Assembly: GCF_018130215.1 (NCBI RefSeq) | Contig: NZ_JAFCKQ010000004.1 | Span: forward strand, 62,001 to 126,000 | Reading direction: 5' to 3' | Length of the DNA stretch: 64,000 bases | Source: Bradyrhizobium jicamae | GTDB taxonomy: Bacteria; Pseudomonadota; Alphaproteobacteria; Rhizobiales; Xanthobacteraceae | Notes under the pieces: generated by a model | Database searches by the model: none | What the model saw: only the letters and a program-made list of their open reading frames with translations | What the model was told of the DNA's origin: nothing | Made by a program: the position numbers and the translations under genes | Part shown: in pieces, positions 51,639-59,809 of the stretch | How positions within the stretch are numbered: the stretch's first letter is position 1 | How the letters are laid out: each line of letters starts with the position of its first letter

Positions 51639-51933
51639 CCTCGAGGTTCTCGCCGCCATCTTGATTCTCGGCGTCACCTGCTACGCCATGCGCGCCGGCG
51701 GATACGTTCTTGCTGGATCGCTCCGCGACGACGGTGTCGTGGCGCGGTTTCTTCGTCTCGCGCCCGGCAATCTCTTCGTCGCATTCATTGTCGGCGGCTG
51801 CTTGTCCGGCGGATTGGCAGGTCTGGTCGGGACCCTGGTTGCGATCGCAGCGATGGCGATCAACAACCGGGAATGGGCCGCTTTGGGGGCCGGCTTCGGC
51901 GCGGCACTCATGGCGTCAGCGCTCGGGATGTGA
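51631..51933 (+). CDS. azlD: AzlD family transporter subunit
   Basis: This small membrane protein of 100 residues has three hydrophobic segments, with VTCYAMRAGGYVLAGSL and RLAPGNLFVAFIVGGCL matching AzlD. It is the partner of AzlC in branched-chain amino acid efflux and is translationally coupled to it by an eight-base overlap. A strong hairpin follows the gene. Confidence 0.88.
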   Translation: MHDLEVLAAILILGVTCYAMRAGGYVLAGSLRDDGVVARFLRLAPGNLFVAFIVGGCLSGGLAGLVGTLVAIAAMAINNREWAALGAGFGAALMASALGM

Positions 51934-51934
51934 C

Positions 51935-51960
51935 GCTGCGTCCCGGTGCCGGGACGCAGC
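51935..51960. terminator. perfect stem-loop between convergent genes
   Basis: GCTGCGTCCCG (51935-51945) pairs with CGGGACGCAGC (51950-51960) across a loop of four bases. It lies directly after azlD and before the end of the small convergent gene at 51977. There is no T-run on either side, so it may act with Rho or as a barrier to antisense reading. Confidence 0.6.
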
Positions 51961-51976
51961 TACGATCATTCAGCCG

Positions 51977-52174
51977 TTACCTGGATGCGATCCTGGTCCA
52001 CTCCTCATGCGCGCGCGTCTTCAACACGTTCCAGTCATGCGCGGCGACGTCCCAATTGACGATGTTGCGGTTCTCTGCTGCGACCTGCTTGTCCGTCGAC
52101 TGCATGGAATCATGGGCATAGACGCCGCAGCCGAGCAGCAGAGCGCCCAGGATCATTCCCAAAATGACTCGCAT
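51977..52174 (-). CDS. small membrane-anchored protein, function unknown
   Basis: The 65-residue protein begins with one hydrophobic segment (MRVILGMILGALLLGCGVYA), which may be an uncleaved anchor or a signal. A hydrophilic, Trp-containing part of about 45 residues (NWDVAAHDWNVLKTRAHEEW) follows. GGAGG eight bases upstream supports ATG 52174. I do not recognise a family. It lies 61 bases beyond the end of the LysR gene on the same strand. Confidence 0.6.
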   Translation of the reverse strand: MRVILGMILGALLLGCGVYAHDSMQSTDKQVAAENRNIVNWDVAAHDWNVLKTRAHEEWTRIASR

Positions 52175-52235
52175 CACACATCCTCCGGTGTTGGCCGGAT
52201 AACGTCGCAGGGGCGATGCTGGTTCCGGCAGCAAC

Positions 52236-53123
52236 TCAGCCCTGTCCAAACGCGCGCATCACATAATCGATGAAGACGCGGACACGCGGCGAGAGCTGGC
52301 GGTTGCGGGGATAGAGCAGGTGCACCGGCACCGATGGCGGCCGGCAGTGCTGCAACACTTCGACCAGCGTTCCCTGCGCCAGATCGGTTTCGGCATGAAA
52401 GCGCGGCACCTGGACCAGGCCGAGACCGAGCCTGGCGGTCGCCAGATAGCTTTCCGGCCCGGTCACCGACATCGGCGCGGGCAGCGGAAATTCCTTCAGC
52501 ACGCCGTCGATCACGAACTCCATGTGGCGCAGCCGTCCCGTCGTCAGCGAACGGAGCCCGATCATGCGATGGCCGTCGAGAGCGAGCGGATCGGTCGGCA
52601 TGCCGAAGCGCGCGAAATACTCCGGTGTCGCGCAGGTCAGCCGGTCCAGCATCACCACCTGGCGCGCGATCATGTCGCTGTCGCGCAACTGGCCGAAACG
52701 CAGCACGCAGTCGACGCCCTCGCGGATCAGGTCGATCCAGCGATCGCTCTCGCTCATGGTGATCTCGATGTCGGGATAGGCGGCGAAGAAGCCGGGCAGA
52801 TTCGGCAGCAGGAAGTGTCGCGCCAGCGTGCCCTGCACTTCGAGCCGCAGCAATCCCTTTGGTTTGGCGCCGCCGAACGCGCCTTCGGCGTCTTCGAGAT
52901 CCGAGATCAGCGACAGGCAGCGCCGGTAATGCGCCTCGCCGTCGAGCGTGGGCCGCACGGCGCGCGTGGTGCGCTCGAGCAACCGCACGCCGAGCCGCGC
53001 CTCCAATCCCTTCACCGCGTCGGTCACCGTCGAGCGCGGCAGACCGAGATCGTCGGCGGCAAGCGAGAAGCTGCGGCGCTCCACCACGCGGGTGAACACG
53101 CGCATCGCCTCAAATCGGTCCAT
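52236..53123 (-). CDS. LysR family transcriptional regulator
   Basis: The 295-residue LTTR has an N-terminal winged helix (FTRVVERRSFSLAADDLGLPRSTVTDAVKGLEARLGVRLLERTTRAVRPTLDGEAHYRR) and a type 2 periplasmic-binding fold after about residue 90 (LRLEVQGTLARHFLLPNLPGFFAAYPDIEI). It resembles the group that regulates adjacent oxidoreductases. It is divergent from an SDR gene at 53244; direct repeats at 53127 and 53168 in the gap are candidate binding sites. The effector is unknown. Confidence 0.9.
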   Translation of the reverse strand: MDRFEAMRVFTRVVERRSFSLAADDLGLPRSTVTDAVKGLEARLGVRLLERTTRAVRPTLDGEAHYRRCLSLISDLEDAEGAFGGAKPKGLLRLEVQGTLARHFLLPNLPGFFAAYPDIEITMSESDRWIDLIREGVDCVLRFGQLRDSDMIARQVVMLDRLTCATPEYFARFGMPTDPLALDGHRMIGLRSLTTGRLRHMEFVIDGVLKEFPLPAPMSVTGPESYLATARLGLGLVQVPRFHAETDLAQGTLVEVLQHCRPPSVPVHLLYPRNRQLSPRVRVFIDYVMRAFGQG

Positions 53124-53126
53124 GCT

Positions 53127-53179
53127 ATTGTCCGAATAAAGCGAATAGTGATGCCAGATAATGCACGATTATCCGAAAT
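53127..53179. promoter_or_regulatory. direct repeats upstream of LysR and SDR
   Basis: ATTGTCCGAATA (53127-53138) and ATTATCCGAAAT (53168-53179) are near-identical and lie 41 bases apart, about four helical turns, in the gap between the divergent genes. The spacing fits two sites for a LysR tetramer that controls both genes. This is a candidate read by eye. Confidence 0.45.
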
Positions 53180-53243
53180 ATGCAAAGAAGTAAGATCCTG
53201 CCATCGAAACGCGGCTGATCCGCTCAACCGATGGAGATCTAAA

Positions 53244-53984
53244 ATGACGAATCAAACCAACAAGGTAGCCCTGGTGACGGGCGCGTCGCGCGGAATCGGT
53301 GCCGCAATCGCCGAACGCCTGGCCCTGGACGGCTTCACCGTCGTGATCAACTATTCCGGCGATGCCAAATCGGCCCAGGCGGTCGCCGACAGGATCGAGG
53401 CCGCCGGCGGCCGGGCGCTGACGGCAAAGGCCGATGTCAGCGACGCCAGTGCCGTGCGCGGCCTGTTCGACGCGGCCGAAGCGGCATTCGGCGGCGTCGA
53501 CGTGCTGGTCAACAATGCCGGCATCATGAAGCTGGCGAAGATCGCCGACACCGACGATGCGCTGTTCGACCAGCACATCGCGGTCAACCTCAAGGGCAGC
53601 TTCAACACCATGCGCGAGGCCGCCCGTCGGCTGCGCAATGGCGGGCGCATCGTCAATTTCTCGACCAGCGTGGTCGGCACCAGGCTCGAGAGCTACGGCA
53701 TCTACACCGCGACCAAGTCGGCGATCGAGTCCTTGACCGCGATCCTGTCCAAGGAATTGCGCGGCCGCGCCATCACCGTGAACGCCGTCGCACCCGGCCC
53801 GACCGCGACCGACCTGTTCCTCAACGGCAAGTCGGACGACCTGATTGATCGCTTCGCCAGGATGGTGCCGCTGGAGCGGCTCGGCACGCCCGACGACATC
53901 GCCGCCGTCGTCGCCTTCCTTGCCGGTCCCGACGGGGCCTGGATCAACGGACAGACGCTGCGCGCCAATGGCGGTCTGGTCTGA
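53244..53984 (+). CDS. SDR family oxidoreductase
   Basis: A 246-residue classical SDR has NAD(P) loop ALVTGASRGIG, NNAG, the Ser in VNFSTSVVG and YTATK as the Tyr-Lys pair. The end reads GPDGAWINGQTLRANGG. It is close to the 3-oxoacyl-ACP-reductase-like group, but its substrate is not known. GGAG lies upstream of ATG 53244. A second SDR follows on the same strand after 44 bases, and the divergent LysR is the likely controller of both. Confidence 0.88.
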   Translation: MTNQTNKVALVTGASRGIGAAIAERLALDGFTVVINYSGDAKSAQAVADRIEAAGGRALTAKADVSDASAVRGLFDAAEAAFGGVDVLVNNAGIMKLAKIADTDDALFDQHIAVNLKGSFNTMREAARRLRNGGRIVNFSTSVVGTRLESYGIYTATKSAIESLTAILSKELRGRAITVNAVAPGPTATDLFLNGKSDDLIDRFARMVPLERLGTPDDIAAVVAFLAGPDGAWINGQTLRANGGLV

Positions 53985-54028
53985 CGCCCGCAAAGATTCA
54001 TCCAACCCGACAGCAAGGAAAACTTGTC

Positions 54029-54928
54029 ATGAAACAGGTCATCGTCATCACGGGCGCGTCGAGCGGCTTCGGCCGCCTCGCCGCCAACGCGCTCGCCAAG
54101 GCAGGACACACCGTCTACGCCTCGATGCGCGGCACCACCGGCCGCAACGCCGCGGCGGCCGCCGACGTCGAGACGTTCGCAAGGGACAACAATGTCGATC
54201 TGCGCGCGCTCGAGCTCGACGTCGGCTCGCAAGGCTCGGTCGATGCGGCGATTGCGCAGATCGTCGCCGAGGAGGGCCGCCTCGACGTCGTGATGCACAA
54301 TGCCGGCCACATGGTGTTCGGCCCGGCGGAGGCCTTCACGCCCGAGCAGCTTGCCGAACTCTACGACATCAACGTGCTCTCGACCCAGCGCGTCAACCGC
54401 GCCGCGCTGCCGCAGCTGCGCAAGCAGGGCAGGGGGCTCCTGGTCTGGGTGTCGAGCAGCAGCTCGGCCGGCGGTACGCCGCCCTATCTCGCGCCGTATT
54501 TCGCGGCGAAGGCCGGCATGGACGCGATGGCGGTGATCTATGCGCGCGAGCTGGCGCGCTGGGGCATCGAGACCTCGATCATCGTGCCCGGCGCCTTCAC
54601 CGGCGGCACCAATCACTTCGCGCATTCCGGCCGACCCGCCGACCATGCGCGCGTCGCCGAATATGAGGCCGGTCCCTATGCCGGCTTCGGCGAGCAGATC
54701 ATGACGGCGTTCTCGGCGATCGTGCCCGCGGATGCCGATGCGTCATCGGTGGCGGAAGCGATCGTCGAGGTGGTCGACGCGCCGTTCGGAAAGCGGCCGT
54801 TCCGCGTGCACATCGATCCGACGCAGGATGGCGCGGAGGTCGCGTTCGGCGTGATCGACCGCGTTCGCAGCGAGATGCTGCACAGGGTCGGCTTCTCCGA
54901 CCTGCTGAAGCCGCGGGTGAACGGGTAG
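54029..54928 (+). CDS. SDR family oxidoreductase
   Basis: This 299-residue SDR has nucleotide loop VITGASSGFG, HNAGHMVFGP in place of NNAG, the Ser in WVSSSSSAGG and YFAAK as the Tyr-Lys pair. A longer C-terminal substrate domain (about 190-290) differs from the preceding SDR. AAGGAAA upstream supports ATG 54029. It forms an operon with the SDR at 53244; the two probably act in one pathway. A family B palindrome follows the gene. Confidence 0.88.
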   Translation: MKQVIVITGASSGFGRLAANALAKAGHTVYASMRGTTGRNAAAAADVETFARDNNVDLRALELDVGSQGSVDAAIAQIVAEEGRLDVVMHNAGHMVFGPAEAFTPEQLAELYDINVLSTQRVNRAALPQLRKQGRGLLVWVSSSSSAGGTPPYLAPYFAAKAGMDAMAVIYARELARWGIETSIIVPGAFTGGTNHFAHSGRPADHARVAEYEAGPYAGFGEQIMTAFSAIVPADADASSVAEAIVEVVDAPFGKRPFRVHIDPTQDGAEVAFGVIDRVRSEMLHRVGFSDLLKPRVNG

Positions 54929-54944
54929 TACGGCACTCTCTCCA

Positions 54945-54989
54945 CGTCATTGCGAGGAGCGAAGCGACGAAGCAATGCTCGCAATGACG
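54945..54989. repeat. family B palindromic repeat
   Basis: CGTCATTGCGAG (54945-54956) is perfectly matched by CTCGCAATGACG (54978-54989), enclosing GAGCGAAGCGACGAAGCAATG. It lies after the SDR gene and before the 3' end of the oncoming hydrolase gene. The same left end appears at 30211. A longer variant is at 47377. Confidence 0.8.
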
Positions 54990-55008
54990 AGGACAGGCCG
55001 TGCGTCTC

Positions 55009-56079
55009 TTACGCTTGATTCAGCCACCGCAATATCTCCGCATTGATCTCGCGGGGATAGGTGTGGCTGAGATCGTCGAGCTCGCGGTAGGTGACATTGG
55101 CGCCGGCAGCGGACAGCAATTGCCGGGTTTGCCGCGCGGTCTGCACCGGGAACATCCAGTCGAGCTGGCCGTGGGTGATGAAAACAGGCAAGCCGCGCAG
55201 CCGCCCGGCGTCGGCCATCTCGGCCATCAGCGGATGGAACGTCGCCGCAACCGGGGCAAGATGCGTGAAGCGCGAGGCACCGTCGAGGCCGCTGACATAG
55301 CTGAAGGTGCCGCCGTCGCTCATGCCTGAGAGCAGCAGGCGCTTGCCGTCGACAGTCCAGCGCGAGCCGACATAATCGAGGATGCGGTTGAGGTTCGGGG
55401 TGTCGGTGTCGTTGCCCATCAGCGCCCAGGTGTTTCCCGTTGCCGTGGGCGCGACGAGAATGGCACCGAAGCTTCGGGCGTCGCGCAGCCAGCTCCACAG
55501 GAAGCCGCGGCCGTTGCCGCTGCCGCCATGCAGCGCCATCACCAGCGGCCATGCGCGATCGGGCGTGTAATATTCCGGCACGTAGAGCGAGAAGCCGCCG
55601 CGGCTGCCTGGTTCGTTCTGCTCGTGGAAAATTCCCGTGTTCGCGTTCGCCGGCGCATCGAGCCTGGCGAGCAGGTCGGCGTCCTCGCACAATTCCGGGA
55701 CGACGAAAAACTGGCTCACCGGCGGCAATTGCGCGACCAGCGCATAGAGCGCTTCCTGCGCACGCGGGAGATAGCGCAGCGCGCGGAACACGCTGACGAG
55801 ATCGCCCTGACCGCTCTCCACTGCGCGCAGGCCCGCATAACCGGACAGCGCGGCGTCGCACGCCGCCTCGAGCGCCGCCCTGATCTGCGCGAACTTTTCC
55901 GGCCAGTCGGCGAGCCGCGGCCGTACCGCCTGCAGCGCCGCGTCGGGCTCGCCCGCGATCTCCATCACCCGGCCGAACTCCGCCGGATTGAGATTGCGCG
56001 CGACAAAGGTCAGCGCTTCCAGCGTCTGCAACAGCGGCGGCAGCACGGCCACGATGTTGTCAACCACGGCCTCGCTCAT
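55009..56079 (-). CDS. alpha/beta hydrolase (carboxylesterase/phospholipase-like)
   Basis: The 356-residue protein has an N-terminal helical domain of about 150 residues and an alpha/beta hydrolase core. The core has the oxyanion region MALHGGSGNGRGF, nucleophile Ser in LSGMSDGGTF, acid in THGQLDWMFP and His in DDLSHTYP. The order and spacing fit predicted phospholipase/carboxylesterase or depolymerase-type enzymes. No signal peptide is seen. It lies 22 bases after the triad-less protease-like gene on the same strand, so the two probably share a transcript. Confidence 0.82.
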   Translation of the reverse strand: MSEAVVDNIVAVLPPLLQTLEALTFVARNLNPAEFGRVMEIAGEPDAALQAVRPRLADWPEKFAQIRAALEAACDAALSGYAGLRAVESGQGDLVSVFRALRYLPRAQEALYALVAQLPPVSQFFVVPELCEDADLLARLDAPANANTGIFHEQNEPGSRGGFSLYVPEYYTPDRAWPLVMALHGGSGNGRGFLWSWLRDARSFGAILVAPTATGNTWALMGNDTDTPNLNRILDYVGSRWTVDGKRLLLSGMSDGGTFSYVSGLDGASRFTHLAPVAATFHPLMAEMADAGRLRGLPVFITHGQLDWMFPVQTARQTRQLLSAAGANVTYRELDDLSHTYPREINAEILRWLNQA

Positions 56080-56101
56080 CGCCGCTGCCTTTCAGTCTTG
56101 T

Positions 56102-57073
56102 TCAGTGCAGCCTTGGCGCCTTCAATAGCCGCATGCGGTCGATCGAGTTCAGCGTCACGTCGAAGGTGACGCCCTCATGGTAGACGGTGAGCGGCACGTC
56201 GACGCCGGCCGAGCCGAGCGACCAGAGCTTGCGATAGAACACGGTCTGGCTCGTCACCTTTTCGCCTGCGATCGCGAGGATCACGTCGCCGGTCTTCAAT
56301 TCGGCGCCCGCCGCCGGGCCCTTGCTGGCGATGCCGACCACGACGATGCGGTTGTCGATCTCGGTGGTGAACATGCCGAGCCATGGCCGGGCCGGCTTGT
56401 TGACGCGGCCGAACTTGCGTATGTCGCTGATGACAGGCTTCAGGAGGTCGATCGGCACCACCATGTTGACGTGCTCGGCCTTGCCGGAGCGCTCGCGCTC
56501 GAGCTGCAGCGAGCCGATGCCGATCAATTCGCCGGTGTCGGAGATCAGCCCGGCACCGCCCCAGTTCGGATGCGACGGATAGGTGAAGATCGCCTCGTCG
56601 AGCAGATACTCCCAGTAGCCGGCGAACTCCTGCTTCGCTGCGATCTGGCTGGCGACCGAGCGGGTGCGGCCACCGGCTCCGCCGAGCACGACATTGTCGC
56701 CGATCCGCGTCAGCGCCGACGAGCCGATCGGCAGTGGATCGAGATCGAACCGGCCGAGCGCCTGCACGAGGCCGAAGCCGGATTCGAAATCGAAGCCGAG
56801 CGCGTGTCCCGGGACCACACGGCCGTCGCCGAGATGCAGCCACACGGTTTCGGCCTCCGTGATCAGATAGCCGATCGTCAGCACCAGTCCGTCATCGATC
56901 AGTACGCCATTGCCGACGCGCTCGGTGCCGAGCGTCTCGGCGCTGAAGGCGTCGGACGGAATGATCGAATGCAGTCCGACTACGCTCATCAGCGCGCGAT
57001 CCAGATTAAAGCGATAATCCTCGGGGCGGGGCTGAAAGGCCGGCGGCACTTTCCATTCGGTCATCGTGGCCAT
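56102..57073 (-). CDS. trypsin-fold/PDZ protein lacking catalytic triad
   Basis: The 323-residue protein has a chymotrypsin-like beta-barrel (about 45-215) followed by a PDZ domain (about 230-320; ELKTGDVILAIAGEKV), the layout of HtrA/DegP proteases. The catalytic positions are altered: LTIGYLI stands where HtrA has VTNxHV (no His), and WGGAGLIS where GNSGGP carries the nucleophile (no Ser). It is therefore probably a non-proteolytic binding protein. It lacks a signal peptide. AGGAG nine bases upstream of ATG 57073 supports the start; the frame before it is shadow. It lies upstream of the hydrolase at 55009. Confidence 0.75.
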   Translation of the reverse strand: MATMTEWKVPPAFQPRPEDYRFNLDRALMSVVGLHSIIPSDAFSAETLGTERVGNGVLIDDGLVLTIGYLITEAETVWLHLGDGRVVPGHALGFDFESGFGLVQALGRFDLDPLPIGSSALTRIGDNVVLGGAGGRTRSVASQIAAKQEFAGYWEYLLDEAIFTYPSHPNWGGAGLISDTGELIGIGSLQLERERSGKAEHVNMVVPIDLLKPVISDIRKFGRVNKPARPWLGMFTTEIDNRIVVVGIASKGPAAGAELKTGDVILAIAGEKVTSQTVFYRKLWSLGSAGVDVPLTVYHEGVTFDVTLNSIDRMRLLKAPRLH

Positions 57074-57219
57074 GTAGGATCTCCTGGCGTGCAGGGCGCT
57101 GGAACCTCCGAAGTAAATCCGAGGTTCTGCCGGCAGGGAAGATGGAAACATATACCTTGGGCGGGCGCCTGCACAGCTCATGTGGCGTGCAGACGTCCTC
57201 ATCGCAAGATGAATTGAAC

Positions 57220-58737
57220 TCAATCGCCCCGTGATGCCTTCCGCGCAGGCATGATGCGGAAGGCGCGGTCCTCCTTGATCCAGGCGGCGCGCTCGTCGCG
57301 CAGCAAGGTGCGGCGGACCTTGCCGGAATCATCGCGCAACGCCACGCCGACGCGTTCGAAGCTTTCCGGATGCTTGTAGCGGCTGAGCCGGTCGGCAAGG
57401 AAATCGCCCATGCCGTCGGCGACGGCCTGCGCGTCGGTCTCGTCGGCCAGTTCGAGGATCGCATGCACGCGCTGGCCGAATTCGGGATCTGCCAGCCCGA
57501 CCACGACGCAGGAGCGCACATCGGGATGCGCGCTCACCGCGGCCTCGACCTCGGCCGGATAGATGTTGGCGCCGCCGCGCAGCACCATGTCGGCGAGGCG
57601 GTCGCCGAGATAGAGATAGCCTTCCTCATCGAGCCGGCCAATATCGCCGAGCGATTCCCAGCCGTCGGTGCGCCGCTTCGGCGCGGCGCCGAGATAATGA
57701 TAGGTGCTGCCGGCGCCGTCATTGGGCAGGAAATAGATCTCGCCGGTCTCGCCTGTTGCAACGTCATTGCCGTCCTCGCCGATGATGCGCAGGCGCGCGG
57801 CCTCCCCGATCTTGCCGACGGAGCCCTTGTGCGCAAGCCACTCGACGCCGTTGATGACGCAGGCGCCCTGCCGCTCGGTACCGCCATAGAGCTCCCAGAC
57901 CCGCTCCGGCCCGAGCCATTCGATCCACTTCTCCTTCAGCCATGGCGGCATCGGAGCTGCCATGTGGAACACGATCTGCAGGCTGGAGACATCGTAGCGG
58001 TTGCGCACCTCCTCGGGCAGCGCCCAGATCCGGTGCATCATGGTCGGCACGAAGTTCACCCACTGCACGCGGTTCTCTTCGATCAGCCGCAGCGTCTCCT
58101 CGGCGTCGAACTTCACCATGCCGGTGAGGCGTCCGCCGCCGAACAGCGCCGAGTGCGACAGGATGAACGGTGCGTTGTGATAGAGCGGGCCGGGATTGAG
58201 CAGCGAGGCCTGATCCGGAATCCCGAGCATCAGCGGCGTTGCGGTGTCGATCACGGCGGGGTTGTGATCGAGGATCACCTTCGGTCGTCCGGTCGAGCCG
58301 CCGCTCGTCATCGCCTTCCAGTAGCGCGCGATCGGGCCGGCGATCGGCTCGTCGGAAAATCCGTCGGGCACGAAACTCGCCGGCAGCGAGTTCGGCGCAT
58401 TCCAGTCGGCCTCGCCGCCGACGACCAGCGCGGGTTTGAGGATATCGAGCACCGCGGCGGCCTCGCCGCGCGGCAGCCGCCACGACAGCGAGGTCGGCGT
58501 CGCGCCGCATTTCCACACCGCAAAGGTGGTCTCGAAGAACGCGTTGCTGTTGGGCAGCCCGATCGCGACGAAGTCGCCAGGCTTGACGCCCCTCGCGGCA
58601 AACGCCCGTGCTCGCGCATTGGCCCTGCGTTCGAGTTGCTCCCAGGTCAGCGTGTCCTGGCCGTGGCTGACGGCGATCGCATCCGTCGGCTTGCGGTCGG
58701 CATACCAGCGCGGCACGTCGGCGAGGGGAATCAGCAT
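57220..58737 (-). CDS. acyl-CoA ligase (AMP-forming)
   Basis: The 505-residue adenylate-forming ligase has ATP-loop TSGGSTGRPKVIL, A5 motif ELYGGTERQG, hinge GDIGRLDEEGYLYLGDR and the C-terminal ADMVLRGGANIYPAEVE. It resembles the bile acid/aromatic or long-chain acid ligase group used in degradation of cyclic compounds, but the acid is unknown. It lies upstream of the protease-like and hydrolase genes on the same strand, with a 146-base gap, so it is a possible first gene of the same transcript or a separate unit. Confidence 0.85.
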   Translation of the reverse strand: MLIPLADVPRWYADRKPTDAIAVSHGQDTLTWEQLERRANARARAFAARGVKPGDFVAIGLPNSNAFFETTFAVWKCGATPTSLSWRLPRGEAAAVLDILKPALVVGGEADWNAPNSLPASFVPDGFSDEPIAGPIARYWKAMTSGGSTGRPKVILDHNPAVIDTATPLMLGIPDQASLLNPGPLYHNAPFILSHSALFGGGRLTGMVKFDAEETLRLIEENRVQWVNFVPTMMHRIWALPEEVRNRYDVSSLQIVFHMAAPMPPWLKEKWIEWLGPERVWELYGGTERQGACVINGVEWLAHKGSVGKIGEAARLRIIGEDGNDVATGETGEIYFLPNDGAGSTYHYLGAAPKRRTDGWESLGDIGRLDEEGYLYLGDRLADMVLRGGANIYPAEVEAAVSAHPDVRSCVVVGLADPEFGQRVHAILELADETDAQAVADGMGDFLADRLSRYKHPESFERVGVALRDDSGKVRRTLLRDERAAWIKEDRAFRIMPARKASRGD

Positions 58738-59056
58738 GGGGCGTTTCCGTCAGATGAGGGCGTCTTGAGGCCGCTCTTGTTGCAGGGGGGCGCGGCGGCA
58801 AGCCACGCTGCCTCACTTCATCAACAGAGGTGCGATCGAGTCAAGCGACCGGCGCCCAAAGGATCGGTATCCCACTGCCGGATTTGATGAATTCGGCATC
58901 CCTAAAAGCCGCGTCAAGATTCCGGTAAAGTTCAAGCGATCGCGCTAAGCCGGACTTTACGGGCCGGGCTGCATTGTGGCTGACGTGGTTGTGCGTCGAG
59001 CGGCGTCCGCAGCGAGCGATGTCGTCGGTGCTCTGCCTCTCCCTGGAGTGACGACG
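58738..59056. other. 319-base intergenic region with inverted repeat
   Basis: No gene is supported. It separates the acyl-CoA ligase from the PilZ gene, so promoters for both should lie here. GTAAAGT (58925-58931) and ACTTTAC (58954-58960) form an inverted repeat spaced by 22 bases, which is a possible regulatory site or hairpin upstream of the PilZ gene. Nothing else is recognised. Confidence 0.4.
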
Positions 59057-59383
59057 ATGGCGAGCCATAATGGAAGGATCAAGGTCAGCCGCGAGCCGCG
59101 ACGGCAACTCAACAACCGCCCGGCCTGGATCACGGTGGATGATGGCCTGACCGAGCGCGAATGCGCGGTCGTCGACGTCTCGCCCGGCGGCGCCAAGATC
59201 GTCACCGAGGTCGAGTTCAGCGTGAAGGATCGCCTCGCCCTGACCTTGCTCGCCGATCATTCCAGACGACATGCCTGCGAGGTGGTCTGGCGGCGCGGCA
59301 AGACCTACGGGCTCAGATTCGTGATGGCGGAGCCTGTGGCTGAGCCTGCCGAGGCCGCGTCCGAGCCGGCCGGCGTGGAGTAG
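59057..59383 (+). CDS. PilZ domain protein
   Basis: This 108-residue protein consists of a PilZ domain. The Arg-rich switch SREPRRQLNNRPAW and the strand motif VVDVSPGGAKIV (D-x-S-x2-G) are the two cyclic-di-GMP binding elements. A short Ala/Glu-rich tail follows. PilZ proteins sense cyclic-di-GMP and control motility, adhesion or polysaccharide. GGAG eight bases upstream fixes ATG 59057. It is a single gene; no partner is adjacent. A degenerate EAL protein at 3227 is the only other cyclic-di-GMP-related gene in the window. Confidence 0.85.
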   Translation: MASHNGRIKVSREPRRQLNNRPAWITVDDGLTERECAVVDVSPGGAKIVTEVEFSVKDRLALTLLADHSRRHACEVVWRRGKTYGLRFVMAEPVAEPAEAASEPAGVE

Positions 59384-59495
59384 CGGCCGCCGCTCGCGCG
59401 GCGGTGATCGCGCGTGATGAAATAACCCGCTCGCTTCGACGCTCCATGTGCAAGGAGCCGGCTTTGCCGTCTCCATCACCCCGTGGAGAAGAGCC

Positions 59496-59687
59496 ATGAC
59501 CAGATTGATTTTCGTGGTGGCTGCCCTCGTTGCAGTCGCGATCGACGCGTCCGTTGCCAGCGCCGCGACGCGGCATGCCCAGGCGGCGGGCAGCAAGGCC
59601 GTTGACTGCGTGCGGGCGCCGAACGTCGGCGCCTACGCCACCGCGCCGTACACGCAGCCGCCCTGCATGCCCGGCACGACGCGCTGA
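59496..59687 (+). CDS. small exported protein, function unknown
   Basis: The 63-residue precursor has a signal peptide (FVVAALVAVAIDASVASA) and a mature part of about 40 residues containing two cysteines (DCVRAPNVGAYATAPYTQPPC) and a Pro/Tyr-rich core. Similar short peptides are frequent in Bradyrhizobium (general knowledge). GGAGAAG upstream of ATG 59496 supports the start. The function is unknown. Confidence 0.6.
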   Translation: MTRLIFVVAALVAVAIDASVASAATRHAQAAGSKAVDCVRAPNVGAYATAPYTQPPCMPGTTR

Positions 59688-59809
59688 TGATGCGTACGGT
59701 CGGGCTCGCGAGCTGTCCGCCAGCCCGGCCGGCGGTGTTCCCCTGCGACTTTCGTCCAGAAGGATTGGTCCGCGAATCCGATGGCCTGTCCGCCCGGCGC
59801 CGTGCTTAG

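Noticed and set aside
58738..59056. A riboswitch upstream of the PilZ gene
   Set aside because: Only a simple 7-base inverted repeat is present; no known cyclic-di-GMP aptamer pattern could be recognised.
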